A DNA stretch of 6,706 nt from Planctomycetota bacterium. Lineage in GTDB: Bacteria; Planctomycetota; Phycisphaerae; UBA1845; PWPN01. Below, piece by piece: positions 1 to 5,809 of this stretch. Position 1 is the stretch's first letter; each line of letters starts with the position of its first letter. The DNA lies in contig JACQVT010000443.1 of the NCBI GenBank assembly GCA_016209665.1, positions 1 to 6,706 on the forward strand, read 5' to 3'. Position numbers and translations under genes: made by a program. Below the pieces are notes generated by a model that saw only the letters and a program-made list of their open reading frames with translations, was not told the DNA's origin and did no database searches.

Positions 1-767
1 GCCAGGAACTTCTTCTCCGCGGCGTCGGACGGGTCGACCTTGACGATCTCCGTGAACTGGGTGAATCGGGCATCGCCCTTGAACTCGTCGACGCCCTTCA
101 TCGCCGTGTCGTTGGACTTGGTCGTGCCGTTCTGCGCACAGAGGAAGACAAGCTTTCGGTCCTGGAGCGCCTTGAGGCAGGCCTGCATCCCCGGGCTCGC
201 CAGGGCGTCCACAAGCTGTTGTTCGGTAAGCCTTGCCCCGAGGAAGCCGCCGATAATGGCCCCGTTGGGTGCAAAGGAAAGGGCAAGCGGCATCGGGGCC
301 GCCTTCAGGCCGTACTTCTCGACGAACTCACGCTCCGCTGGAGCGGTCCTCTCGATCGCGATCCACTGAACCGCATCGCCGAGTTCGCCGACGGCGGTAT
401 CGAACGTCTTTCTGCCTTCACGCGTCTGCTCGTCGTCCTTCTCGTAAACAAAGACAAACAGGTGCTTCTTGGCGTCGGCGGCCTGTCGCAGTGCGGCCAC
501 CACGTTGTTCGCGCCCGACTCATTCGTCGGCTTAGTGGTAGGCGACTTCGCATTCGCTGGTTGCGAAGACGCGGGAACCGCCCGATCCCCGACCGGGGCG
601 CCTGCGGCTCGCGATGATTCCCTCACGATGCTGCCCGCGCCGCTTGCCGCGGCCGCCGCCACCGTGCCCGGCGGTTGCGACGGCCGCTCGTGCTTCGCTC
701 CTGCCACGACGAAGCTCACGATCGCGATGCCCACGACCACGATTCCGCCTACAACGAGCTTCGTCAT
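1..767 (-). CDS. Membrane-anchored thioredoxin-fold protein without CXXC, partial (C-terminus off the left edge)
   Basis: The frame is open for 255 codons from ATG at 767 to the window edge. GGAGGA (776-781), 8 bases upstream, supports this start. Residues 4-23 form one hydrophobic segment (signal anchor or uncleaved signal). Residues 24-85 are an Ala/Ser/Pro-rich linker. Residues 86-190 look like a thioredoxin fold: a LFVFVY strand, a helix, and the APMP turn (157-160) in the cis-proline position, then LALSFAPNGAIIGG. Where a thioredoxin has WCxxC this one has YEKDDEQT, so the usual disulfide chemistry is absent. From about residue 204 a second, similar unit begins (KLVFLCAQNG) with a single Cys at 210; Cys197 lies just before it. 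It follows the ArsR gene by 31 bases and is probably co-transcribed. I infer an extracytoplasmic binding, chaperone or redox-partner role in a metal(loid) response; the exact function is not recognised. Confidence 0.75.
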   Translation of the reverse strand, partial: MTKLVVGGIVVVGIAIVSFVVAGAKHERPSQPPGTVAAAAASGAGSIVRESSRAAGAPVGDRAVPASSQPANAKSPTTKPTNESGANNVVAALRQAADAKKHLFVFVYEKDDEQTREGRKTFDTAVGELGDAVQWIAIERTAPAEREFVEKYGLKAAPMPLALSFAPNGAIIGGFLGARLTEQQLVDALASPGMQACLKALQDRKLVFLCAQNGTTKSNDTAMKGVDEFKGDARFTQFTEIVKVDPSDAAEKKFL

Positions 768-798
768 TGCACGAGTCCTCCGACACAATCAGATGACC

Positions 799-1161
799 TC
801 AGCCTTTGTAGCACACACTCAGTTCCCTCGGATCCTTCCGGCGGACGCAGCACAGCTTCTTCGCGTCGCCGATGACCACAGGCTCATCCTGCAGCGACTC
901 CAGTACCCACTTGATTGCCCGCCGCACCACGGGCGCAGCCTGGTGATTGGCCAGCCGAAAGTAGTGCCATCGGCCCTCTTTGCGTCGCTCGACCAACCCG
1001 GCCTGCTGCAGCACGTCCATGTGCTTCGACACGGTAGACGGTGAGAGTTCCAAGAGATCAATGATCTGGCAGAGGCACAGCTCGCCGCTCCGCAGCGCGA
1101 GCAACGCCCGGGCGCGGGACTCGTCTCCGATGGCCTTGGCAATAGTGAGGACCTGCCGCAT
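799..1161 (-). CDS. arsR: ArsR/SmtB-family metal(loid)-responsive repressor
   Basis: This 120-residue winged-helix repressor has the usual ArsR size. ATG at 1161 is chosen because GGAG (1170-1173) sits 8 bases upstream; the frame stays open further upstream, but that part carries no ArsR-like sequence. The N-terminal helix is IAKAIGDESRARALLAL. Residues 27-32 read ELCLCQ, matching the ELCVCD metal-binding motif of classical ArsR, with Cys29 and Cys31 as candidate ligands. The recognition helix is LSPSTVSKHMDVLQQAGLV (39-57), followed by the wing ERRKEGRWHYFRL. The C-terminal tail has Cys104-Cys105 and Cys117, which resembles the alternative Cys-Cys...Cys As(III) site known from Acidithiobacillus ferrooxidans ArsR. 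By family knowledge it should bind its own promoter as a dimer and release when As(III) or a similar thiophilic ion binds. It heads a two-gene unit with the thioredoxin-fold gene. Another thiophilic metal cannot be excluded. Confidence 0.9.
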   Translation of the reverse strand: MRQVLTIAKAIGDESRARALLALRSGELCLCQIIDLLELSPSTVSKHMDVLQQAGLVERRKEGRWHYFRLANHQAAPVVRRAIKWVLESLQDEPVVIGDAKKLCCVRRKDPRELSVCYKG

Positions 1162-1187
1162 TACGCTTACTCCGTTAATTCGCCAAT

Positions 1188-1205
1188 GAACGAAGTATAT
1201 CGTTC
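1188..1205. promoter_or_regulatory. Candidate ArsR operator: perfect inverted repeat around the -10 box
   Basis: GAACGA (1188-1193) and TCGTTC (1200-1205) are perfect reverse complements separated by 6 bases, and the spacer is exactly the TATACT -10 box of the predicted arsR promoter. A dimeric ArsR bound here would block RNA polymerase, as is known for this family. The binding protein is inferred, not shown. Confidence 0.55.
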
Positions 1206-1222
1206 CTCGGCCGGCTTGGCAA
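1194..1222 (-). promoter_or_regulatory. Predicted sigma70-type promoter of the arsR unit
   Basis: On the minus strand TTGCCA (1217-1222) is followed after exactly 17 bases by TATACT (1194-1199). Each box matches the consensus at five of six positions. Transcription would start near 1187, giving a leader of about 25 bases to the arsR ATG at 1161, with GGAG at 1170-1173 inside it. Spacing, position and overlap with inverted repeats make this the most convincing promoter in the window. Confidence 0.65.
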
Positions 1223-1233
1223 GGACCAAGCCG
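1212..1233. repeat. Perfect 8-bp inverted repeat overlapping the arsR -35 box
   Basis: CGGCTTGG (1212-1219) and CCAAGCCG (1226-1233) are perfect reverse complements with a 6-base spacer. They cover the TTGCCA -35 box (1217-1222). The centre lies 26 bases from that of the -10 repeat, and the spacer length is the same. No T-run follows on either strand, so an intrinsic terminator is unlikely. It may be a second regulator site; the arm sequence differs from the -10 repeat, so it could serve a different protein. Confidence 0.45.
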
Positions 1234-1510
1234 CGATTTACCCCAAAAAGCAACGTCGCGGATTCGAGGTGGCGAGACCCACATCCGCCAGGAGGGTTCG
1301 GCCTGCAAGGAGCGCCACCCCCGAGTGACCTAACTTAAGGCGAACAGTTCTCCCCCACAGGCCCGGCCGAATCGAGAGTCCGGCACCCGGGGGGGCGAAA
1401 TCGAGTCGGCAGCGATACAATCCGGGCGGTGATCTCCGGTCCTGCGTGGCGACCGACCACGGCGGCGGAGGTCGGCTCGGAAATGGCGGTTGAAGGAGAG
1501 AAATCGCATC
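1234..1510. other. Rest of the divergent intergenic region, no gene seen
   Basis: Together with the arsR promoter zone (1162-1233) this makes 349 bases without a convincing gene. It should hold the promoter of the plus-strand hydrolase. TACAAT (1416-1421) is a possible -10 box, but no acceptable -35 lies 16-18 bases upstream. Other visible elements are a run of seven G (1389-1395) and two small mutually exclusive stems in the presumed leader: CGTGG (1445-1449) with CCACG (1457-1461), and CCGACC (1453-1458) with GGTCGG (1470-1475). None is strong enough to call a riboswitch. Confidence 0.5.
1493..1498 (+). promoter_or_regulatory. Ribosome binding site that decides the hydrolase start
   Basis: AAGGAG precedes GTG at 1511 by 12 bases (GGAGAG by 10). 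The in-frame TTG at 1490 would place this site inside the coding region and has only weak purines before it, so GTG at 1511 is preferred. Confidence 0.55.
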
Positions 1511-2296
1511 GTGATCATCTCTGCCGTAGTGGCCGCTGGAGTTCTCGTCGCGTGGCTGGCCGCGATGGGTGTCAATCGCCGTCACGTCCGCCGGTATGAT
1601 GGCAGCGGCGATCCGCAAGAGGGTATCATCGTCTTCGTCGAGCCGGTCCGGTGGCTTTTCATCATCTGGGGATTCTCATCGTTCTGCCGGGGGCTGCGGC
1701 ACGCCGGCGGCCGCCAGTCGGCGCGGCTGTTTCGTTGGGGCAGTACCGCCGGCGCGATGCTGGTGGTACCCGACCTGATCCGGCGACGGCGACTCGAGCG
1801 GCGAGCCGGGCGGCTGGCGCGGTTCCTCGATCAGCTCGCCGTCGCGCATCCGGGTTCCGCGATCCACGTGGTCGGCTACTCGAGCGGAGGCTACCTCGCC
1901 CTGGAGGCCGGCAAGCAGATCGGTTGCCCGGGGCGGATCGGCCGGATCGTGCTCCTGGCGGCGTCGGCGTCGCCCCACTACGCCTGGAAGGGGCTGGAGG
2001 AGCGGGCTCTGCCGATCCACAGCTTTCATTCCCGCCTGGACCTCATCAACATCGTCGGCCCGCTGCTGTTCGGCAGCAACGACCGCAAATGGGGGCCGAG
2101 CTGCGGCGCCGTCGGCTTCAGGCGCCCCCCGCCCACCGTGCGCGAGCGATCCTGGACGCTCGCGGACATCCGGCTGGGCTATCTGGGCGATCACTTCACG
2201 ATCACCTCGCCCGCCTTCGTGGCGGCCCACGTCGCCCCCATCCTCGCGGCCACACAGATCGTGCCGCCGGTTTCAGAGGCGGTTCTTCACGGATGA
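1511..2296 (+). CDS. Alpha/beta-hydrolase with N-terminal membrane segment
   Basis: From GTG at 1511 the protein has 261 residues. Residues 2-20 are strongly hydrophobic, so it is probably exported or tethered. The core shows HVVGYSSGGYLAL (119-131), a strand-nucleophile elbow-helix with the GxSxG motif, making Ser124 the likely nucleophile. Candidate partners are Asp177 (HSRLDLINIVG) and His228 (LGDHFTI), in the right order for a catalytic triad and followed by a terminal helix ending AAHVAPIL. These features support a serine hydrolase of the alpha/beta fold; esterase, lipase or thioesterase cannot be told apart. It is the only plus-strand gene here, lies between two minus-strand units, and its last 10 bases overlap the end of the ABC ATPase gene. 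Nothing visible ties it to metal resistance. Other possible starts are TTG at 1490 and ATG at 1565. Confidence 0.8.
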   Translation: MIISAVVAAGVLVAWLAAMGVNRRHVRRYDGSGDPQEGIIVFVEPVRWLFIIWGFSSFCRGLRHAGGRQSARLFRWGSTAGAMLVVPDLIRRRRLERRAGRLARFLDQLAVAHPGSAIHVVGYSSGGYLALEAGKQIGCPGRIGRIVLLAASASPHYAWKGLEERALPIHSFHSRLDLINIVGPLLFGSNDRKWGPSCGAVGFRRPPPTVRERSWTLADIRLGYLGDHFTITSPAFVAAHVAPILAATQIVPPVSEAVLHG

Positions 2297-3003
2297 GCGT
2301 GACTCAGGAGAGATGAGGCCGGCCTGACGGTCCCGTCCTCCATTTCGTAGATCGTATCGAACACGTCCAGGGCGCGATGATCGTGGGTGACGACTACGGC
2401 AGCGGCACCTTTTTCGTGGGCCACTTTGCGGAACAAATCCATGACCTGTCTCCCCCGGTGACTGTCCAGGGCTGCGGTCGGTTCATCGGCCAGAATGACG
2501 CTCGGCTCGTTCGCCAAGGCCCTGGCCGCGGCGACCCGTTGTTGCTGGCCGCCGGACAGAGCGGAAGGGTAGAACTCGGCTCGATCCAGGACGCCCAGGT
2601 ATTCGAGCAGTTCCAGCGCCCTCCGCCGTGACGCCCGCCCGCTCCAGCCGTCAATTTCCATCGCGATCTGCACGTTCTCGCGTGCCGTGAGAAACGGGAT
2701 CAGGTTCGCCTGTTGAAAAACGTAGCCGATGTGCTGCCGCCGGAACTTCGGAAGATTGGTCCTGGGATCCGGGCCATCCATCACGAGCTTGCCGCCGATG
2801 GTGATCGTCCCGGACGTCGGCGGGTTGATCAGGCCGATCGCCGTCAGGAACGTGCTCTTGCCGGCCCCGCTGGGTCCGAGCAGCGCGACCACTTCTCCAC
2901 GCCGAATGGTGAGCGCAGCGTCGCGGAGGGCGACGACCTCGGTGTTGCCGCTGCCGTACACCTTGGTCAGTGCCTCAGTTTGGATCGCAATCGTCATGAG
3001 CAT
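2287..3003 (-). CDS. ABC transporter ATP-binding protein, LolD/MacB/DevA type
   Basis: This 238-residue stand-alone nucleotide-binding domain has all catalytic motifs: Walker A GPSGAGKST (43-51), Q-loop VFQQANL (95-101), signature LSGGQQQR (149-156), Walker B VILADE (169-174), D-loop AALD (177-180) and switch His207 in VVTHDH. The signature and the FRRQHIGYVFQQ stretch are typical of the MacB/LolD/DevA branch, which powers mechanotransmission exporters. It should sit at the inner face of the cytoplasmic membrane with the FtsX-type permease encoded just upstream. Start: ATG at 3003, 2 bases after the permease stop; a second in-frame ATG at 2997 is equally possible and neither has a strong Shine-Dalgarno, which suggests translational coupling. 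The frame remains open far upstream, but that part overlaps the permease gene and is not protein-like. It is the last gene of the operon and meets the hydrolase gene tail to tail. Confidence 0.95.
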   Translation of the reverse strand: MLMTIAIQTEALTKVYGSGNTEVVALRDAALTIRRGEVVALLGPSGAGKSTFLTAIGLINPPTSGTITIGGKLVMDGPDPRTNLPKFRRQHIGYVFQQANLIPFLTARENVQIAMEIDGWSGRASRRRALELLEYLGVLDRAEFYPSALSGGQQQRVAAARALANEPSVILADEPTAALDSHRGRQVMDLFRKVAHEKGAAAVVVTHDHRALDVFDTIYEMEDGTVRPASSLLSHAHP

Positions 3004-3005
3004 CG

Positions 3006-4220
3006 TTACCGGGTCAGGGCCTCGTTCGGGGAAACCCGCAGGGCTCGCCAAACGCCAAGGCCGCTGGCCAGCACGGATATACCGAATACGACTACTCCAA
3101 GTTGAACCAGATCGTCGGTCTTGAGAACAATCCGACGGGGAAAGAGCGGGAACAACTTGATGGCGAGCAGCCTGGCGGTGACGAAACCTAGCATGCCCAG
3201 CAGGATCGCCTGCTGGACGATCATTCCCAGGATCACCCGCTTGGGCGCGCCGATCAGTTTCAGCATCGCCAGATCGTGCAGCTTGTCGAGGGTCAGCGTA
3301 TAGACGATCAGGGTCATCACCAGTGCCGATACGACCGTGAGGATCAGTCGGAACAACCCGAGTTGCCGCCGGGACCGCTCCACTGCTCCTTTCAAAATGA
3401 GATCCTGCTGGCCCTGGTGCGTGATGACTGAGACATCGCTCCAGCCCGAGATGGTCCGCACCACCGCATCCGGGTCTGCCCCCGGCGCTATCCGGGCCAC
3501 GACAGCACTGACCATAGGTGGGCCGAGTGCCGGAATGTTGGACGAGGACCAGAAGGCACGCTCCAGGAGAGAGGGCTGTGCCCGGCTCGCATCCTGTTGC
3601 TCGCTGCGGGCCCGGCGGGCCTGCCGCTCCAGGCGAACAGCTTCGCCGGGCAGATCGAACTGAATGGCCTGGGCGTCGGTCAGGGTGAAGAACGCCGTCC
3701 CATCGCCGCCCCAACTGGTCATGGACTTGGTGAGGCCAACGACGGTGTAGTTGTCCTTGCCGAGCCGAACCACCTGGCCCAAGCGAAGCCCGAGCGATTG
3801 GTCGGCGATCATCTCGTAGTGATTCCGGGCGAGCGCCCGCCCGGCGATGAGTGGAATCCATTCTCCCTTGTCGGTCGGCCAACTGAGGCCCACGACCACC
3901 ATGCGGAGTCGCTTGCCGTTGTTCTCCCGCTGGATCGTGTGCATCACGAATTCGCGTGGCGATTCCAAGCCCGGCACCGCGGCAACACGGTCAACCAGGT
4001 TTCTGGGCACGCGGGAGATCTCCGCGATAGGCCCCCGCGTGTTTCTCTGGACCACCCACACGTCCGCTGCCATCCTGTCCACGAGCAGCGTGCCCTCCTC
4101 GATCAGCCCGCGATAGATCCCGCCCATGGCCATGACCACCATGAGCAACGTGCCCACGCCCAGTATGGTGAGCGCGAACCGCCCCAGATTATGGCGGATA
4201 TCTCGAATGGCGAGATTCAT
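3006..4220 (-). CDS. ABC exporter permease, FtsX/MacB/DevC type
   Basis: The protein has 404 residues and the four-helix layout of type VII ABC permeases. TM1 is about 14-34, then a large extracytoplasmic domain (about 35-285) of the MacB periplasmic-core type, then TM2 about 288-309, TM3 about 328-352 and TM4 about 371-391. The cytoplasmic loop LAMLKLIGAPKRVI (317-330) is the coupling segment seen in FtsX-domain permeases, and the protein ends SPNEALTR, close to the usual P-x-EALR ending. Its ATG overlaps the adaptor stop codon (ATGA, 4217-4220), and the ATPase begins 2 bases after its own stop. By family it would work with adaptor and ATPase to move a substrate from the periplasm or outer leaflet through an outer-membrane channel. 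No TolC-like gene is in the window. The substrate is unknown; the operon suggests a metal(loid)-related or envelope-protective role. Confidence 0.92.
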   Translation of the reverse strand: MNLAIRDIRHNLGRFALTILGVGTLLMVVMAMGGIYRGLIEEGTLLVDRMAADVWVVQRNTRGPIAEISRVPRNLVDRVAAVPGLESPREFVMHTIQRENNGKRLRMVVVGLSWPTDKGEWIPLIAGRALARNHYEMIADQSLGLRLGQVVRLGKDNYTVVGLTKSMTSWGGDGTAFFTLTDAQAIQFDLPGEAVRLERQARRARSEQQDASRAQPSLLERAFWSSSNIPALGPPMVSAVVARIAPGADPDAVVRTISGWSDVSVITHQGQQDLILKGAVERSRRQLGLFRLILTVVSALVMTLIVYTLTLDKLHDLAMLKLIGAPKRVILGMIVQQAILLGMLGFVTARLLAIKLFPLFPRRIVLKTDDLVQLGVVVFGISVLASGLGVWRALRVSPNEALTR

Positions 4221-5383
4221 CGTGACACCTTCCGGCCATTCGTGAGTTCCACGGTCGGCTCGGTAGGGACCAGCACAAGATCCCCGACTTGCAGACCACC
4301 TGCCACCTCGACCGCCTCCCGAGCCCGTAGTCCAACGCTGACCGGTCGCCAGTGGGCATGTCCGGCGCTCTCGATGAATACACCGGGCCTGCCGTCCCGC
4401 CAGATGACCAGGCGCGCGGGAAGCACGACGGCATCCGTCTTGCGGGCGGTCTCGATGTACACCTCGGCCCGCTGGCCCACGGCCCAGTTGTCGGGCAGGG
4501 TCCGGACCCGGACGTCCACCACGAACTCACGGGTCTCGCAATCGGTCTCACGGCCGAGGCGGGCCACCTCGCCCGGATACGAACGGCTCGGCTCTGAGCG
4601 GAATACCACGCGGGCGGGTTGACCGGGTTTGACCCGAGACATCTCGGTCTCGTCCACCCATGCGCTGACCCAGATTTCCTCCGGAGAAATCATCGCCAGG
4701 ATGCAGCTTCCCGGCGCCACCACGTCGCCGGGGTCGCGGTCTCGGCGGATGATGAGGCCGTCGTAGGGGGCCTTGACGATCGTGTCGGTTAGTCGGGCGC
4801 GATGATACTCCAATGTCTTCTGCGTGGTGGCGAGCTGCTTCTCTGCTTCGAGGATCGCCGCATCGGAACGGTTCAGTTCCGCTTGGGCCACTCCCAGGCC
4901 TTCCATCGCCTTGTCGAGATCGACCTGGGCGATCGCCCCGGCGTCCGATCCGGTCGCCAGTCTTTCCCGGTATCGTTTGGCCTGCTCCAGCACCGCGACC
5001 GCCCGCGCCTTTTCGGCCTGCGTGCGGCCCAGGGCTGCGGCCGCGGCGGCAACGCCGGCCTCGCCGATGCTGACCTGGCGGCTCAGGTCGCTGTCATCGA
5101 GCTGGGCGAGCACTTGGCCGGCGTTGACCTGATCGCCCTGGTCCACCAGAACCTTCGTGATCAAACCGGATATCTTCGGGCCGATCGCGGCCTTGATGTG
5201 GGCTTCGAGCGTGCCCGTGCCCATGACCTCGGCGACGATCTCTCCGCGCGGAACGAGGGTTCTGGTCACCCTGATGGGCGCGAATCGCCACCAGTAGACC
5301 GCTGCACCGGCCATTGCAGCGAGGAGCAGAATCTTGACGATCTGCGATATCCTTCGACCAACGAGTCTCCTGCGCTTGTCCAT
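4217..5383 (-). CDS. Periplasmic adaptor (HlyD/MacA/DevB, membrane-fusion protein) of the ABC exporter
   Basis: The protein has 388 residues. A single N-terminal membrane segment (about 16-33) follows a basic MDKRRRLVGRR start, so it is inner-membrane anchored with the rest in the periplasm. The first lipoyl half is about 65-98 (GPKISGLITKVLVDQGDQV). A long Ala/Glu/Gln-rich coiled-coil hairpin occupies about 100-195. The second lipoyl half is about 200-232 (VKAPYDGLIIRRDRDPGDVV). Beta-barrel and membrane-proximal domains follow, with VDETEMSRVKPGQPARV (243-259) typical of the family. ATG at 5383 has AAGAAGG (5390-5396) 6 bases upstream. It lies 54 bases after the Fe-S gene and overlaps the permease start by 4 bases. 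It should bridge the permease to an outer-membrane factor encoded elsewhere. RND adaptors share this fold, but the adjacent FtsX-type permease and ATPase settle the ABC type. Confidence 0.92.
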   Translation of the reverse strand: MDKRRRLVGRRISQIVKILLLAAMAGAAVYWWRFAPIRVTRTLVPRGEIVAEVMGTGTLEAHIKAAIGPKISGLITKVLVDQGDQVNAGQVLAQLDDSDLSRQVSIGEAGVAAAAAALGRTQAEKARAVAVLEQAKRYRERLATGSDAGAIAQVDLDKAMEGLGVAQAELNRSDAAILEAEKQLATTQKTLEYHRARLTDTIVKAPYDGLIIRRDRDPGDVVAPGSCILAMISPEEIWVSAWVDETEMSRVKPGQPARVVFRSEPSRSYPGEVARLGRETDCETREFVVDVRVRTLPDNWAVGQRAEVYIETARKTDAVVLPARLVIWRDGRPGVFIESAGHAHWRPVSVGLRAREAVEVAGGLQVGDLVLVPTEPTVELTNGRKVSR

Positions 5384-5401
5384 AGCACGCCTTCTTGCAT
5401 T

Positions 5402-5419
5402 CGAGGCAACGTCGCCTCG
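5402..5419 (-). promoter_or_regulatory. Small intergenic hairpin between the Fe-S and adaptor genes
   Basis: CGAGGC and GCCTCG are perfect reverse complements 6 bases apart. In the minus-strand RNA the stem extends to 7 pairs with one G-U, closing an ACGU loop. It lies in the only sizeable gap (54 bases) inside the operon, about 6 bases upstream of the adaptor ribosome binding site. No T-run follows, so termination is unlikely; an RNA-processing or stability element, or chance in GC-rich DNA, is possible. Confidence 0.3.
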
Positions 5420-5437
5420 GGAAACGGCCTACCAGGC

Positions 5438-5786
5438 TTACTCCAGCATATCGTCCAGGGCTGTCACGTCGATCCCCAGGCCCGCGCAGATGGTCAGCAA
5501 AGCCGGGCGGAGGCGACCGAACTCGCCGCCAAACACAGGCTCGCATTTTGCCGGTGAGACCTCGGCGTTCCATAGGCGGAACGCAAAAGCCATGCACGAC
5601 TTCTCGCCGCAAGCTCGGCAGTTGGTTCGCCTGCTCCTCCTGCTCAACCACCACTGCCGGCACACCCACGCAGCCATACCCCGGAAAAGGCGACACGATC
5701 TCATGGGGGACCCGGGCCGAAGCGAGGCATCCACAAGCCTTCTCAAACTCAGCCTGGTTGCGGAAAGTCGTGAGGAATGCCGGCAC
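5438..5786 (-). pseudogene. Fe-S cluster protein (PF04060-type CxxCG...C motif), interrupted by a frameshift
   Basis: Two halves of one protein lie in different frames. The N-terminal half starts at GTG 5786, with GAGGGAGA (5795-5802) 8 bases upstream. It reads MPAFLTTFRNQAEFEKACGC, continues to PGYGCVGVPAVVVEQE, and resembles a small alpha/beta substrate- or sulfur-carrier-like domain. At about 5639-5626 the sense moves to the +1 frame: TNCRACGEKSCMAFAFRLW, then CEPVFGGEF and LLTICAGLGIDV, stopping at 5438. Cys in the pattern CxxCGx3C, then x16 and C, is the 4Fe-4S motif shared with RnfB and the corrinoid Fe-S protein gamma subunit. Without the shift the first frame reads on, past the motif, into the adaptor gene. 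From memory, related Fe-S proteins have about 100 more residues between the two parts, so an internal deletion with frame loss is likely. A sequencing indel or programmed +1 shift are the alternatives. The position 23 bases after the ArsG-like gene argues for an original role in the same pathway. Confidence 0.65.
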
Positions 5787-5809
5787 TCAATGGATCTCCC
5801 TCTATCCGC

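Noticed and set aside
1162..1308. 49-codon N-terminal extension of the ArsR frame
   Set aside because: It would cover the promoter and both palindromes, has no ArsR homology, and ATG 1161 has a good ribosome binding site.
1238..1618. Minus-strand frame of 126 codons in the divergent region
   Set aside because: It overlaps the hydrolase N-terminus, is Pro/Arg-rich, has no ribosome binding site or domain, and is a GC shadow.
2316..2325. Perfect 10-base palindrome AGGCCGGCCT near the ATPase end
   Set aside because: It lies inside coding sequence, has no T-run, and is expected by chance in GC-rich DNA.
3004..3882. N-terminal extension of the ATPase frame
   Set aside because: The extra ~290 residues overlap the permease in another frame and read as Arg/Gly/Pro-rich noise; the ABC domain starts right after 3003.
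3597..4622. Long plus-strand open frame (341 codons) across the permease and adaptor genes
   Set aside because: It lies wholly antisense to two well-supported ABC genes, is rich in Arg, His and Pro, and shows no domain. It is a by-product of high GC content.
5094..5437. Fe-S N-terminal frame reading on into the adaptor gene (230 residues in all)
   Set aside because: After about residue 50 the frame loses protein character while the 4Fe-4S motif appears in the neighbouring frame. The read-through is the result of a frame change, not a real fusion.
4802..5557. Plus-strand open frame (251 codons) over the adaptor start and Fe-S gene end
   Set aside because: It is antisense to the adaptor with its clear lipoyl and coiled-coil pattern, and has no recognisable domain or ribosome binding site of its own.
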